A DNA stretch of 64,000 nucleotides from Trichoplusia ni. Lineage: Eukaryota; Arthropoda; Insecta; Lepidoptera; Noctuidae. The notes below the pieces were generated by a model that made no database searches, was not told where the DNA came from, and worked only from the letters and a program-made list of their open reading frames with translations. Below, piece after piece: positions 1-13,090 of the stretch. Within the stretch, counting starts at the first letter, position 1. Each line of letters starts with the position of its first letter. Both the position numbers and the translations under genes were made by a program. The DNA lies in contig NC_039488.1 of the NCBI RefSeq assembly GCF_003590095.1, positions 5,270,001 to 5,334,000 on the forward strand. Direction: 5' to 3'.

Positions 1-59
1 AATAAAATAAATTGAGGTTTTATGTCAAACGATGACCGATACTAAAAAAGATTATAATT

Positions 60-205
60 ATATACGTCCCACTGCTGGGCACAGGCTTCTTCACATACAG
101 GGATGGGTTGAGCATTGTTCACCAGCTAGCTCACTGAAGGTTGGTGAATTAAAGATTGTTGATGATGTTTTCCATCACCGTTCATCAGTGGTGTCCTAGG
201 TTCAT
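60..205 (-). mobile_element. LINE 3'-tail relic
   Basis: Contains cccactgctgggcacaggc, then ggttgagcattgttcacca, and gatgttttccatcaccgtt. These blocks match the order of a common lepidopteran non-LTR element tail as I remember it. Related pieces in this window are at 15195, 24340 and 61850. Decayed; no open frame kept. Confidence 0.55.
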
Positions 206-599
206 TAGGCAAGTACATACAACTTTTAAAAAGTCGCCTTCATGAAGTATCTAATAAACGATTAATTACAAATCACTTCAAATGTTTATTTATACAACAC
301 ATAAACAGACGTGGAAATTAAATGAGCTACATATTTAAAAGTATAATTCGAATTTCATTTAATTCTGGTCAAAGGAATGAAAATATTCAAAGCAGAGTTA
401 AAATAAAAGGCAAATAATATTGTACACGATGTGTTTGTTTTGTTTTAATATAGACGCTGCGAATGTTTGCTTGTTATTTCGCTATAATATATTGGAGTAA
501 ATGTGAAACAGAAATGTGGAGGAGACATACTGAAAACAAATTAAATAATGATAGGGACAGAAAAAGTTAACTAAATATTCGATTTTGGATTTTTAATTC

Positions 600-830
600 C
601 GATCAAGTACGAGTCGGATTCGTGGCCTTAAAGGTTCCTTACAAATAGACTGAATGAATGTTATGAAAAAATAATCCATATTTACTTACTTTTTTATTAA
701 TTGTTCTATTTATACAAATATTTTTTAATTTGAGAGAATCCACCAGTTTCCCCATCCCCAGTCAATTTGTTTTCATTTGCTATTTGTAAGAAACCTACAA
801 TTCTTTAAGTTCGACTCGCACTTGACCCGC
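600..830. repeat. Fold-back (palindromic) element
   Basis: The left arm from about 600 (gatcaagtacgagtcgg ... ttccttacaaatag) and the right arm to about 830 (ctatttgtaagaaacc ... cgactcgcacttgacc) are diverged reverse complements over roughly 50 bases. The AT-rich spacer is about 125 bases. The arm motif resembles a frequent lepidopteran repeat; part of a related copy is at 8762-8915. Confidence 0.6.
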
Positions 831-1182
831 TTTTTATACCAAATAGCCTTCAACATTTTAATAAACTTCTCGTAAACCCTATTTGATGAGTTAACGCAAC
901 ATTTGATAAAATCGAAAAATATTTTTCGAGCGAGAATAAAAAATAATAATAAATGAATGAAAGCCGGGAGTCAAAGATCAAAGTTTCCCTTTGGCAAAGA
1001 TAAAACGATCAAAATAATTTAGATAAAGCTTTGATGTCGACGGTGGGTTTACACAAAATTACGATGAAATGATAAACGCGCGTTTCTGACGGTTGACTCC
1101 CAATGAAGTACCTGCGACCTAATAAATTAACTATGATAAAAACAAACACGTTGCTATGAGCTATGTATATTTGATTCCGAAT

Positions 1183-1400
1183 CTATACTAATATATAAAG
1201 CTGAAGAGTTTGTTTGTTGAAAAATTCTTTTTGTGTTGAATAGACCATTCATCGAGGAAGGCTTTAGGCTATAAAACATCATGCTGCGGCTAATAGGAGC
1301 GAAGATACAATGTAAAATGTGAAAAAAAACAGGGCAGGTATTGGTAAATCATAACTTATATCTTCTACCCACGGGGACGAAGTCGCGGGCAACAGCTAGT
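1183..1400 (+). mobile_element. Helitron-like short element, copy A (internally deleted)
   Basis: Begins ctatactaatatataaag, runs through a GTTT-rich 5' part and ends gggcaacagctag followed by T. The same sequence recurs at 6.0, 9.1, 21.6, 23.4 and 28.3 kb. The CTAG|T end and lack of inverted termini suit a non-autonomous Helitron; I recall this as a very common lepidopteran repeat. This copy lacks about 44 bases between the GTTT run and aaaaattc that copies B, C, E and F retain. Confidence 0.8.
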
Positions 1401-4400
1401 ATTTAATATAGGTACTAGAAGTGCATAAAAACGATTATGATTTTATCGTTTCCAGGTGTATAAAAAAGGCAATGGATGTAATTTATATTGAATTCAGACT
1501 TGTTGTTTAAAGGACTTTACAGTTTTGTGTTAATTTTTAGGAGAGATGAGGTAAGCACCATTTTTAGATTAAATCACGTTGATTATACGTGGATAACTAG
1601 ATCATTGACGATGGTACCTACATTCGTTTGTATAGTTTACTTTTAGTGCATGAGTAGCCGAGCGGTAAACGTCACCACGTTAAATTCGCTGTGTTTGACG
1701 AAAGCTTGCTCTGAGTATGTATGTATTTGTGCATGTGACTGAACTGTTATTAACTCCTTCGGCGACACATCGATTAGCTTTGACCGTGATCTTGCCGCCT
1801 CCCGTGACCATGATACCTGCAAAGGTTTCGAAACGTCGGGAACTAAAATCTAAAATTAAAACTCGATAAATTCCGTAATAGTAGTTTCATTTCAATAGAT
1901 AAGATTTCTTAGTCCGGAAGTCATATTCTTAATACCTTGAAGATTTATACATCGATCGATAAAATCAGGATTTAATCTATTATCATTCAAGTCCTTTCAA
2001 ATTGTTATTGTTGCTATATTATCAATAATTAATAAAAAGCATTTCTAAAGCCTATGCTTTGTTCTTTAATATCATAGTTAAAACCAAATGCTTACAAACA
2101 ATAGTTTTCATTATGGAATAATAGAATCAACAGGTATCCGGTTTATAGAGACACATGTTACGGTCAAATATGCCTATCCGTAAATATGTAAATCAATTTA
2201 TTTGTGGAATTATACCTGAAAATGCATTTGTTGGTCGATAAACGGTCGGTCGCTGTTTTAGAAGTGAAATGAATGGAATTTTGAAACAGTGGAAGCATCA
2301 TTAGTGAAACTAAATAAATTTTGCCAATTTTTTTTTTGTTTTTGTGATGTTTACTTTCTAATCCTGGCTTTTTTTGTTTTCCAACCGATTAATGTTTTTT
2401 TTTCTATTTGCCTTCATTTCCTTTATGGAGGATTCTGTCTGTTAATAGTACATTAAACTTTTAAAAGAGCTTAGAGTACTCATTATCCTTAACAAGATCT
2501 AATTTACATTCAACTATGCTTTCTAGAAGCTATTAAAGTAACAGAAGCGGCTGAATGAGCATTTTAAAATAGTATATTTAAAATTACGAAATAAACATAG
2601 TCAAACTATAATTATGTTTTTAAAAGTCGAATACGAAAACCGCAGCGCCGGCCTCCGCTTCGAATCATAAAGCGAAAAAGTTTTAAAACTACCAAACTTT
2701 GATGATCATCGCGAATCCTGTTAATTACTTCATTGCAAATAAATATACAAGTTGAATTACGGAATTAAAATCAACTGGAATTTAAAATAAATATAGTGAG
2801 GAATACATTTATAATATATCGAGCAGTTTATCAATAATATTGCATAGGTGAGTGTGTAGATACGTTCGTGTCTGTGTTTGTTACCATTTCATATTCTAAT
2901 GGATAAAATATCCATTTTGTCAACATTTGTGGCATTTTATAGGGCGAGGCTGGTTCTTTCATAACTTCATTAGGGTAGCACGCTGGCATCATATTTTGTA
3001 ACATTGAAAGTAAAGAACTTTGATATGATTTGATTTAGGATTGTACGTTAACCAATCTTGAAACCCAGACCATTTCTTCCACAATGCGAATAAAAATCGC
3101 TAAACACATTACCTTGCAAATACGATCTGACGTATGTCAACCTCTATTTAATAATAGCAAACGCAAAAATCATGGCGGATTCGACGCCTCACTCGGATTT
3201 ATCACTCGCTTTACAAGATTACCCAATACGACAGTGACGGATTGACTCTTCGGCCATCTCCGTCCTTTTCTTACACATTAACATGCATAAGCTGATCTCT
3301 TTCCCTCCTGTCGGTAATTAGGCGGCACCTGCATTTGTTCAGGTCACTAGGGATAGTGCTGGCGAGACTATCTAGACACCATGTTAATGCTTCAAGATTG
3401 ATGAATATCAGGATAAAAGATCACCTTTATAAATCGTTGGATTGTTGATGAATTTAGGGTAAAGTCTTGTCTGTACACGTCACACATTAAATGTCACATA
3501 TTTTCTGGGATTTTAAGGGATTTGGTTTCAATCACGTTTCCATTTTGGGGTGAGCAGATTGGAAGGCCGCAGAGTTAGGGGATTATGAAAATTAAGCCAA
3601 CCCGGTTTGCGGTTTTGCACTGTTACTGCTTTGCCCGTTTATGTTCGTGTGGATTATACGCGAATATGAGTACGTTAATGCTGATGGAAATAGGTTAAAT
3701 AACTAGTTGTCATGAAAATATCATTACGCCGACACGTTTGGGTAGAGATCTAATGACATAATAGCCGTAATTTTGTTTATGCGGCACGACAATGTGTGAT
3801 TTGTTTTGGAATTTTCGCTCAAACTCGCAATTCCATGTCCATTAAGTGGTGTAAATAATGAATTACTTAATGTTAACGATGATATGAATGATAAATAATG
3901 ATGTTATAGACAGTAAACCTATGCATACAATATTACCACTTAACTGACTGCTACGCATAATTTCAGTTTAGTTTTTCATTCATAATTTCAACACGAGAAG
4001 GTTATTGAAAGAAATGTATGAAAACAATGGGCTAAATTGGTTGGAAAGGATCCTGTTCTTAAAACAAAAACTGAGAGTAAAAGCTCGTATACTGGAAAGT
4101 TCGTTGAAGTAGAGTCGAATAAGAAGAAAAATCTTAACGACTTGAAAATCAATATCCACAGAATAAAAGTGCTTCACTATAACTGTGGGAATGTAACTAA
4201 TCTTTGTTTCAATACTGACTAATATTGCGAAAAGAAGGTAGATCTGAATGTCTTTACTTATCTTTGTATCAGTTCATTTGTTTGTTGAGCTTTAACTCAC
4301 AAACCAGAAAGGCGATTCATACTGCATTTGAGATGTTTTTGTGTTAAGATATTTACTTTTTGCAGTTATCAGCAGATTTACCGGCGGCACAACCGTTAAA

Positions 4401-6018
4401 GACCATTTAAAGACCGTACATAAATTTAAAAGGTAGAAATAAATTACCAGTCTAATAACTTGTAAAAAAATACTCTGTCTCAAGTAAACTACCGAAGAGA
4501 ATTTTGCAAAACTTCGTTTGAAGTAAATATGCGGAATCGCAGGTAGCTAGTCGTTTCAAATATAATTAATACTTAAACGAGCATTCGTAACCAAACCTTT
4601 GCTATTTGATCAAATTAGTTATTCTATATAATTCTAAACTTACTCTCGATTGCTCCACAAACAGTGTACAACAATGTTCTTAGTATTTGCTTATATTTGA
4701 TTAGGATTGAAAGGCATTTACCGTCGAAGTTCGTCCACAAAGGGCCAGTATCCGTACCATGAACTCTTGAAGTCAAATTGTCGCTATTGCGGAAGCGAGA
4801 CGGTGCTCTACATTACACATACATGCGTCTCTGTTTCACAACGATAGAAGTGTTTCTTTAAGATTGCGTGGTACAGGCGCTGATCGGTAAGGTCTAAAAC
4901 ACCGTGTTTGCTTTCTGCCTCAGCCAATTGACCGTTTCTCAATAATTTGATTACATCCGTAGATACTAAGTTCGGTTCGGTTTGTTTTGCTTTGTTAGTT
5001 GAATTTAATTTTGGAAATTGTTTTAGAGTTATTCACCGGTCGGTCTATAGATTTGGCGAAAGGTGTATAGTTTATGCCGACATAGATTTTAATGTTTTCC
5101 CTAATTGTGTTAAGGTTTAATTTTATCTTCGGGATTATACTTGTTGTAAAATTCCATAAAAGTAAAATTTGATTTCGAATTTTGGTTTTGGTATTTCTGT
5201 AAAACTCTATAACGCGTTTGTAAGCGATACAGGTTGTTGGCGATTGTTTAATATACAGGGTGTTCCGAAACACTTGAATAAGAAAAGTGGTTTTATTTGA
5301 TTTAGAAAATGTTTTTTTTTATATTTTTTTGAAAATTTTAGGACAAAAGTCTTGCTAATGTTGCATAGGTATTTTTCATCCAATTACAAACAGTACTTAT
5401 TTTTTAACACTAAAAGCTTATAACAGATACACGAATAATCTTAACTGATACTACAATTTTCTACGTTTATCTGTGGTTCGATATAGAAAGAGTGGTTTAC
5501 TCAATACAATTTTATCGTACGCAGATAGAATTTTCAATGAGAAAATATTGACTTTTTGAACGCCAAATTATGAAGTACCAGCTGTTAATCTTATTTAAGA
5601 CCGGTTTTACTAGATTTTGTTCTCTTTACATGTTAGTATCATCGTAACATTTGCCGGAAGTTGGATACTAAATATCTGTAATACTTTAAATATTAGTTAT
5701 TAAACTTTAGTTATTCTCATTTCCAGGATTGTGATGATCTTTGGGAGTTATTGTATATTTTGCATCCAAAATGCAATGATGAAAAGAGCATTACTTTTTT
5801 TGTGGTATTCGATCGTTTTGTTACAATAGACATGTGGCTATGTTTTAATGTCTGTCAAAGAGGTCAGTTATTCATAAATTGTCAAAGCTTCTTAAAATTA
5901 AAGCCTGATTAAAACCAGCGCTGCCTAAGTAAAGGAATTTTGATTTTTAACCTTTTAGTATGAAACCCGAAAAATAGACTCCTTTTTCTAAAAACAAAAG
6001 ACAACGTAGATATAAAGG
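1401..6018. other. Intergenic, AT-rich; no gene seen
   Basis: Apart from the SINE relic at 1645-1910, I find no repeat family, RNA gene or convincing exon. The short open frames (up to 92 codons) have no recognisable domain and have AT-rich composition like random DNA. Confidence 0.6.
1645..1910 (+). mobile_element. tRNA-derived SINE relic joined to a second repeat
   Basis: The first part has an A-box-like gtagccgagcggt and the later motif gacgaaagcttgctctgag, which recurs at 26420. The second part (gtttcgaaacgtcgggaact) is a different widespread lepidopteran repeat as I recall it. The B box is degraded, so it is an old copy. Confidence 0.5.
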
Positions 6019-6276
6019 ACTAGCTGTTGCCCGCGACTTCGTCCCCGTGGGTAGTAGATATAAGTTATGAATTATACCTGCCCTGTTTTTTTATTTCACA
6101 TTTTCCATTGTATCTTCGCTCCTTCTAGTCGCAGCGTGATGGTTTATAGCCTAAAGCCTTCCTCGATAAATGGTCTATTCAATACAAAAATAATTTTTCA
6201 ATTTGGACCAGTAGTTCCTGAGATTAGCGCGTTCAAACGAACAAACAAACTCTTCAGCTTTATATATTAGTATAGA
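6019..6276 (-). mobile_element. Helitron-like short element, copy B
   Basis: The reverse-strand copy of the element at 1183-1400, about 258 bases, starting actagctgttgcccgcgac on the plus strand and ending at tatattagtatag. It is nearly full length and retains the internal segment missing from copy A. The 67-residue open frame inside it is incidental. Confidence 0.8.
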
Positions 6277-9091
6277 TTATAGATTAAAGCCAAGCAGAGC
6301 GAACCTGCTTTCGTTTCTCACCGATACATTTTATTCGGTCACTGTCATTGGCAAGCGACGCCACGAGCACCCACTCCGTAACTTTAATTTGCTTTATTTT
6401 TAAGTTATTTTGTTCTCTTAAAAACAAAGAAATAAGTTAACTTTCTTATAACTCATGGAATAAATACTTTTCGCATTTTCATACTCAGTCAACTTCCCTA
6501 AAACGGTGTTTCATTAAACGACGTAAAATTCGCCAATTTCAAGTAGAGTCATAGTATACGAAAACCCTAAAATAAGTAAAATACGATCGTATAAGTGAAA
6601 AAAAGCGAAAATTGAAACCGGTATTCCGGGTTTGTTAAATGATTTCAGAAAAAGGACAATTCGAGCTCCCCAACAATACAAATAATGGGTACATGATAAC
6701 TACCCTTCCTTTACGACAAATTATTTTCAATACCGCCATACATCAATGGACAAACGCCGGGAACAGGGGAAGAGGAATCCAAAAAAGGGCAATCAATGAA
6801 AAAAGTAAGTGTCCGAGATAACTGGCGTTGCGAATTGAAGTCACGTGCGCTGCGTCCACGGCACGACACACACATAAATAACCCTAATGATACCCGATTG
6901 TGTTCTGTTTGCGACAAAAAATCGCACGAAAAAATCGCACGGAACGTTATTGCTAAATATAATGTTCTTGTTAATAAAATATTATTGTGGTGTACACACG
7001 ATTGCGTCGGATTTGTAAGCGTCGATGCCTTCTCGTTAATATTTATCGTATGTTCAATGCTTTTGCGGATTGAATAAAAAATGTATGCTATGTCTGGCGA
7101 ATTTTTAATCTTATGTAACATACTTTTACTGAAAATTTTCGTAGAATATTAAATTCTGAAGTATCTAGATATTTCATTTGTTGAATTCAAGGAAAACTAA
7201 TCTTTGTTACGTTATCCGTGTTTATTTGGTTCGTGGTATTTAGAAAACAGGATATTCTTTTGTGCTTCGATGCTTTGATGCTTTGAAATTCAGTACTATT
7301 TGACCATAATTATATATTATTATGTGATAAATATACCTTTTTCAACATCGTCGGATTTACGTAATATGTGATATTCATGGTTAATCCTAAAATACTGATA
7401 CAAATATACACAATTAATTAACACCGCAAAGTTAATAACAGAGTAAAAAATATCATAAATTCACATACAATTACTTTGTGGTAAGTTCGCTCGTTTTTTC
7501 GAGAAAGCGTCTTTCGTAAGCAATTTTTTTATTATTATCATTTTATGCAACACATTTACTAAACGCACATACAAATCTATAGCTACGTACATAGACATTC
7601 AAAAATCAAGATGCATTCCGATGTTTCTATTCCTGAAATTCGTCGTCCCCCTGTACCACGGGGTGCATAATTGTTGTGATGTACGTATTCTGATCACGTA
7701 GCTACAGGCCCGTTGGATCGGCATAAATATTCTAACGTCTGCCCCTCATACTACGAGATGATAATTCATTTCAATACTCTTTATAACAACGGTATTTTGA
7801 TTTGATATACCGATAATGGAGACAGATGGTGCCTTTTGTGCCTTTGTACAGAAAGCAAGTTGTTTTTTTTTACATGACATACATTTTCTCAATTTTGTAT
7901 ATCAATGTCCTATTTTGGGCATAGTTCTCATGTTATTGCAGTATGCAGACATAATTGGCTTAAAAAAAATACTCTGAAAAAGTAAAACAACAGTTTTTTC
8001 AATGAAATTATAGTTGCTGTCACATTTTAGGTTAAAATTCTCAACTAGGCCCCTGCATGTTAGACTTATGTCCCCGTGAACGCCTTTAAAAAGGACCGGG
8101 TCTATTCTCATGCTATCCCGCAGAACTAAAGATCTAAAACATCTTTAGTTCTTTTCTTAAGTTCTTACTCTGTACTCCATGCAAAATCATGCCAAAAAGG
8201 TCTGGATATACAGCAAAAATAAATTTACCTACATCCAAATATAAACTTTAAAAAATCCAAGTAAATTTAAAAATCAGAATTAAGTAAAAGCAACACAATA
8301 CCTTACTATTTTCTCGTCTGAACACAAGAACTTACCTGGTTCAGGCATAAAAAAAATCAGCTTATATTTCTTTTGTAAACTGTAAAAATCCGAGGCACAG
8401 TTCCTTCCCGAAGTTTCCCGTGGCACTATAAATTCATGGCGAATCCCGGTATTCAGTGGTTCGCTAGAATTTCAGCTTACATCCACCGCCACTCCGCTAC
8501 CTAAGACGGGAATCGTAATAAAGTTTTTCTTCACTTAATTTTATTGCTTGTCCGGTAACTTTTTTGTAAAAAATATAACTTTACAACGAGTGTAGGTACT
8601 TTGTACTGGGTTATTTAACTGCGGTAAATAAAACGAGAATAGGGTGCAGTTGTGTGAATCTGAAATCCGAATAAATTTGCTGTAATGTTAATACTGTGAA
8701 TTCTATTTATGCTTGTTTGATTAAAGATTTATATAAGTTTTTCAATTTTTTGGCAGAAGTTGAAAAAAAGACCGGCCAAGTGCAAAACTGGCTAGCAGCT
8801 GAGGGATCCTCTCAAAATAGCTGAGAAAATACAAACCAGTCTGTGGCAACCCGACGGACGGACAGACAGCAGGACTTACTATTAAGGTTCTCTTTACGCC
8901 TTCGGCCTTTGGGTAAGAAACCTACTAAAAGAAACTCCTGCACTTGTGATTCTTTGACATGGGAAAATAACTATTGTTTTTGTTCTATTGAACCGCACGG
9001 TAGTAAAGTTGACTTTAAAAGTAAGTGTACATAGATTATTAGATGAGTCATACGCAAGTGATTAATATTAATCATAATAAAATGAATCTAT
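6277..9091. other. Intergenic, AT-rich; one decayed repeat
   Basis: Overlapping open frames of 93 and 136 codons on opposite strands around 6700-7120 show no domain and I do not accept them as genes. A decayed repeat lies at 8762-8915. Nothing else is recognised. Confidence 0.55.
8762..8915 (+). repeat. Decayed interspersed repeat (fold-back family relic)
   Basis: Contains gaccggccaagtgcaaaac and, further on, gacggacggacagacagca and ttaaggttctctttacgcc. These match the order of blocks in a repeat also seen in pieces at 600-830 and 31640-31735. Confidence 0.5.
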
Positions 9092-9362
9092 ATCTATACT
9101 CTATGTGCTATTATATAAAGCTGAAGAGTTTGTTTGTTTGTTTGTTTGAACGCGCTAATCTCAGAAACTACTGGTCCAAATTGAAAAATTCTTTTTGTGT
9201 TGAATAGACCATTCATCGAGGAAGGCTTTATTCTATAAACCATCACACTGCGACTAATAGGAGCGAAGATACAATGGAAAATGTGAAAAAAAAAACAGGG
9301 CAGGTATAAATCATAACTTACATCTTCTACCCACGGGGACGAAGTCGCGGGCAACAGCTAGT
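9092..9362 (+). mobile_element. Helitron-like short element, copy C
   Basis: A nearly full-length copy, about 271 bases, with four GTTT units near the 5' end and the cagctag|t terminus. Its first 25 bases are rearranged (ctatactctatgtgc) compared with other copies. Confidence 0.8.
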
Positions 9363-12300
9363 ATGTAATAAACATTACTATTAATACACTATTTGTAAAC
9401 AAATTAGCGACGTCAAAACTATTCAACCGAATATGGACTGAAGTGGAAAATGCACTCGGTTAAATGTTGCCTAATCCAGAATTAATATAACCAGTTACAT
9501 ATTTATCATAGTACTATAATACATTTCTGCGTATTTTGGTGCGTATGACTTTGAGCGCGTTAACAAAATTGCATGTTGAATATTTGTAATGTTTGGTACA
9601 TAATTATGCCTCTAAGTGAAATTCATTGAATCAAACCGTTCTAAGGGAATTTAACGAACTTATTCAGAATCATTGGAGATTATTGAGAAAAATGTAAAAA
9701 ACTTACCAATTACGGCATTTTTCTACATTATACGGAATTATTTTTTTTCAAGTATTTATTTAATGAAATAATTTTAAAATGTGTATTTCTCATACCAATT
9801 TTAAATAATTGTGTTACATTTATGAAACAATAAATGTTTTCGTTGAGATCCCGTTTATTTGGGTTGGAAATTTAATTATGGTCAGTTAGTTATTTCGAGA
9901 ATGTGATAATTAATTGTGATAGTTATTGGTGTGTTCATTACAATTTAACATACTTTAAATAATGTTAAGTTTTGAGGTTAAGTCTACAATGCTATCTACA
10001 AACATTAATATTACCTATATTTGTTTTATTTTTTGAGCACATTATACTAATGGGAAACTGTATCTTACAGCTTTTATTTGATATATAATCAGCACAATCA
10101 ACCCCGTCACACACTCAGACACACATACTCTCACACACAAACTTTCTTCTCTTACACACATACATCCTTTCACTCACACATACACAATTATCGTATCTTC
10201 TTTCTGCAATTCTTGTATTTCCTTGTATATTTTATATTACTTATGTATATATTTTTGTACTGTCAGGGAAGAGCTTAGTTTTCAACTACAGGCATTTTAT
10301 ATGCTTCAATAAAGATTCTAGAACATGTTTTGTGAACTAAATTGAAATGAAATAAACCATTTTTATTTATATTAAATTCGAAATTCCCCATTAGAAAACC
10401 GACTGTCAATCAAGCTATAAGTCATTGACTCACAAACTGCCCAGCAACAAGCTCAAACGCAGTCGTATTTCAATTCGAAACCTCAATCATCAATACCATG
10501 TAACTACAAGACAAATAAATTACGTTCGCTTGTACGGCTAATTGAAAAGCAATAGCATATCTCATACAATATAGGTGATCATTGATCAAGGACACGCGTC
10601 ACGTCCAAAGCTTCGTACAATTACGTCCAGCGGGCAAATCATTTGTATTCACAACTGGCTATCAGGCCGTCATTACGCGAAATTCCAACATTTCATGATA
10701 TGTTCAATAGATATTCGACACTGATTATTATTTGTAACAATATATACTTAGGTGAAATTAGTTTTGAGTCGATGAGCGTTTAATTTACTAAGTTTTTACA
10801 AAGTTCGTTTAAATTTAAATAGTTGTTTTGTGTTTGCCGATTAACTGGGTATATTTTTTTGAAAATAATAATCACTACAACTAGTTAAGATTAAAAAATA
10901 TGGTACGATGGTGGGATCACGTTACAAAGATTATAAAGTAAATACATGTTTGACACGTTGAACAGGCATTTATTCGATCCACGAATATAAATTTCGGTGT
11001 ATTTGTGTAGAAGAAATTATTTGTGTAATACGCTACTGTATACAAAAAGATTAACCCCGAAAAGTCACAACTATTTAAAATAATAAAGTTAATAATATGG
11101 CCGTACAATGTGCCACCCCATCACAGACCATCGCCCAATACTCCATCATTTAAATAAAAGCCCATGGGTGACAGGAATCGTAACTTAAGCTCTTTAAACC
11201 ACCTCTTAATAATATTTTTTTACTTTAAAGGGCCGGTAAAAAGTGTGTCAATGTCAAACATTTTTTATCATGTAAAAATTTACAGTTACCGGTCTCTTGG
11301 GTTTTCGTTAATTTATTACGAAAAAACATCCCTAATACATTATTTTTATGAAAAAAAACGTGGTATTCGATTTTCATTAATTCACGAATAATAAAAATAA
11401 TATTGATAAATCAAATTTTGAGTAACAATTTTCTTTACAAAAAAATCCAATTGATTTTTAATAACAATTTATTTCAGCCCCATAAATCACTGCATGGGTT
11501 TCGGTAACCCAATCGCACTCCACACTCCATAGCCCTCAACCCTTGCCTTTTTCAAAGCAGTCTTATTTCACAGGCCTTTAAAATTATCCCTAACGATTGT
11601 TAATTTAGAGATAACACAAACAGCGTTGGTAATTAACAAAGATTGTGGCGAGTTCACGATAATAAGAATTCTTTCAGCTAAGTTATACCAACGTCACAAC
11701 TCATTAAACAGACGTAATCATTCTTATCCCGTTTTGTGATCAGCTGCCGGATGTTTTTCAGCATGTTTCGTTAGATAACACATGATAAATGCTTATAAGT
11801 GGTGAAAAAATATCGTGAGTCTCGACGTCGCCGTCGTAATGAGGGAGTGAGGCACGATGTATTTTTCAACGCCATAATGTTTTGTTTGTAGATCTAACAA
11901 TTTGTATGTGTGTGTTTTATTTTGTGTTGGTCTTTAAAGAAATTGTTGAAGTCTTTTTATATAATAGGGGTGTTGTAAGTTGACATGGGGAGTGATTTCA
12001 GTGTGTTTTTTTAACCGACTTGAAAAATGAGGAAGTGTTTAATTGTTGTCTGTATGTCGTTTTTTTATGTTTGTGTCCGCAAAACTTCGGACTGAAAACA
12101 CCGATTTTTATTTTATAAAATTTGAAACAGCTAACATCTCTTCCTATTTTTTTTATTGTATTGGTTATATTAATTTTGTCGGTAAAATAATATTATTTCA
12201 ATCCCGATAATAGTTTTAGGATCGAATTAGTTCATAGCCAGAATTTGTCAAGATTCTGTTTCCATAAAATCTGAGCTGAATTGAATGTAAAGGATCCTTA

Positions 12301-12695
12301 ATATTCGTTACTATGTAATGCCTACTCACACATTCGTATGCCGTAATTTCAAAAAGTAATTAACATTTTTCGGAAGCTTTCTCATACAGACACATCCTTC
12401 ATTTCCTATAAAACCTCCTTTGACTGGAAAACGATTCCTAATTTAAAATTCTGAGCTTGAGTAAAGTGGGATGATGGATTGTAGTATAATACTGCCAGTC
12501 TAGATATAATTTGAAACCTAAAGATCATTTTATTACGAACAATTTTAATATCGAATGAAAATTGGAAAAACGGAAATTCTCTACTTTATTAACTTGTTTG
12601 TATTCTTTTGAGACTTATACTCCATTATTGACAATATTTTAATTTTCATGTTAAACCATATTTTAGCAAAAATTTGGTTGTAGAATAGAATGGGA
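9363..12695. other. Intergenic, AT-rich, with a CA-rich tract
   Basis: A CA/CT-rich low-complexity tract lies at 10107-10185. A plus-strand AATAAA follows at 10305, but no open frame leads to it. A short repeat piece at 12010-12110 (ccgacttgaaaaatgagga) resembles one at 23735-23765. No gene seen. Confidence 0.55.
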
Positions 12696-12765
12696 TTTAA
12701 GTGTCTTAAGCGGAACCATTAATTTACCTAGCCTGTGCTATAACCGCATAAGTGATTTGATAACA

Positions 12766-13090
12766 GGTTAAGCTATGCTTGACGCGGTTGGTCCGTAGAT
12801 GGGTGACCATCTTTGTCATAGCGAGTTCCTCCGTGTTTCGGAAGGCACGTTAAATTGTGGGTCCCGGCTGTTATTCCTACATCTTTGACAGTCGTTACAG
12901 GTAGTCAGAAGCTTGAAAAAGTCTGACAGTCAGTCTAACCAAGGGGTGTCGTGTTGCCCAGGTAACTGGGTTGAGGAGGTCAGATAGGCAGTCGCTCCTT
13001 GTAAAACACAGGTACTCAGCTGAAACCGGTTGAAGTGGTAGCCGACCCCAACATAGTGGGGAAAAGGCTAGGCCGATGAGGATGACATAA
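12766..13090 (+). mobile_element. 5S-like SINE or LINE tail, most complete copy
   Basis: Starts with ggttaagct and a segment, gtccgtagatgggtgacca, that resembles the 3' part of 5S rRNA, including its internal control region. It continues through ggtcccggctgttattc, gtaactgggttgaggaggt, gtagccgaccccaacatag and ggaaaaggctaggccgatg. Three other copies in the window share the body (22281, 57296, 57777). It is an interspersed element, not a 5S gene. Confidence 0.75.

Noticed and set aside
6711..7121. A 136-codon minus-strand frame overlapping a 93-codon plus-strand frame.
   Set aside because: No domain, no signal peptide, no matching splice sites, and both strands are equally open, which suggests chance.
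10078..10330. A CA-rich frame followed by AATAAA, considered as a small gene's 3' end.
   Set aside because: The translation is low-complexity His/Thr/Ser from the CA/CT tract; nothing upstream looks coding.
12766..12812. A possible 5S rRNA gene.
   Set aside because: Only the 3' part resembles 5S and it continues into a repeat body shared with three other copies.
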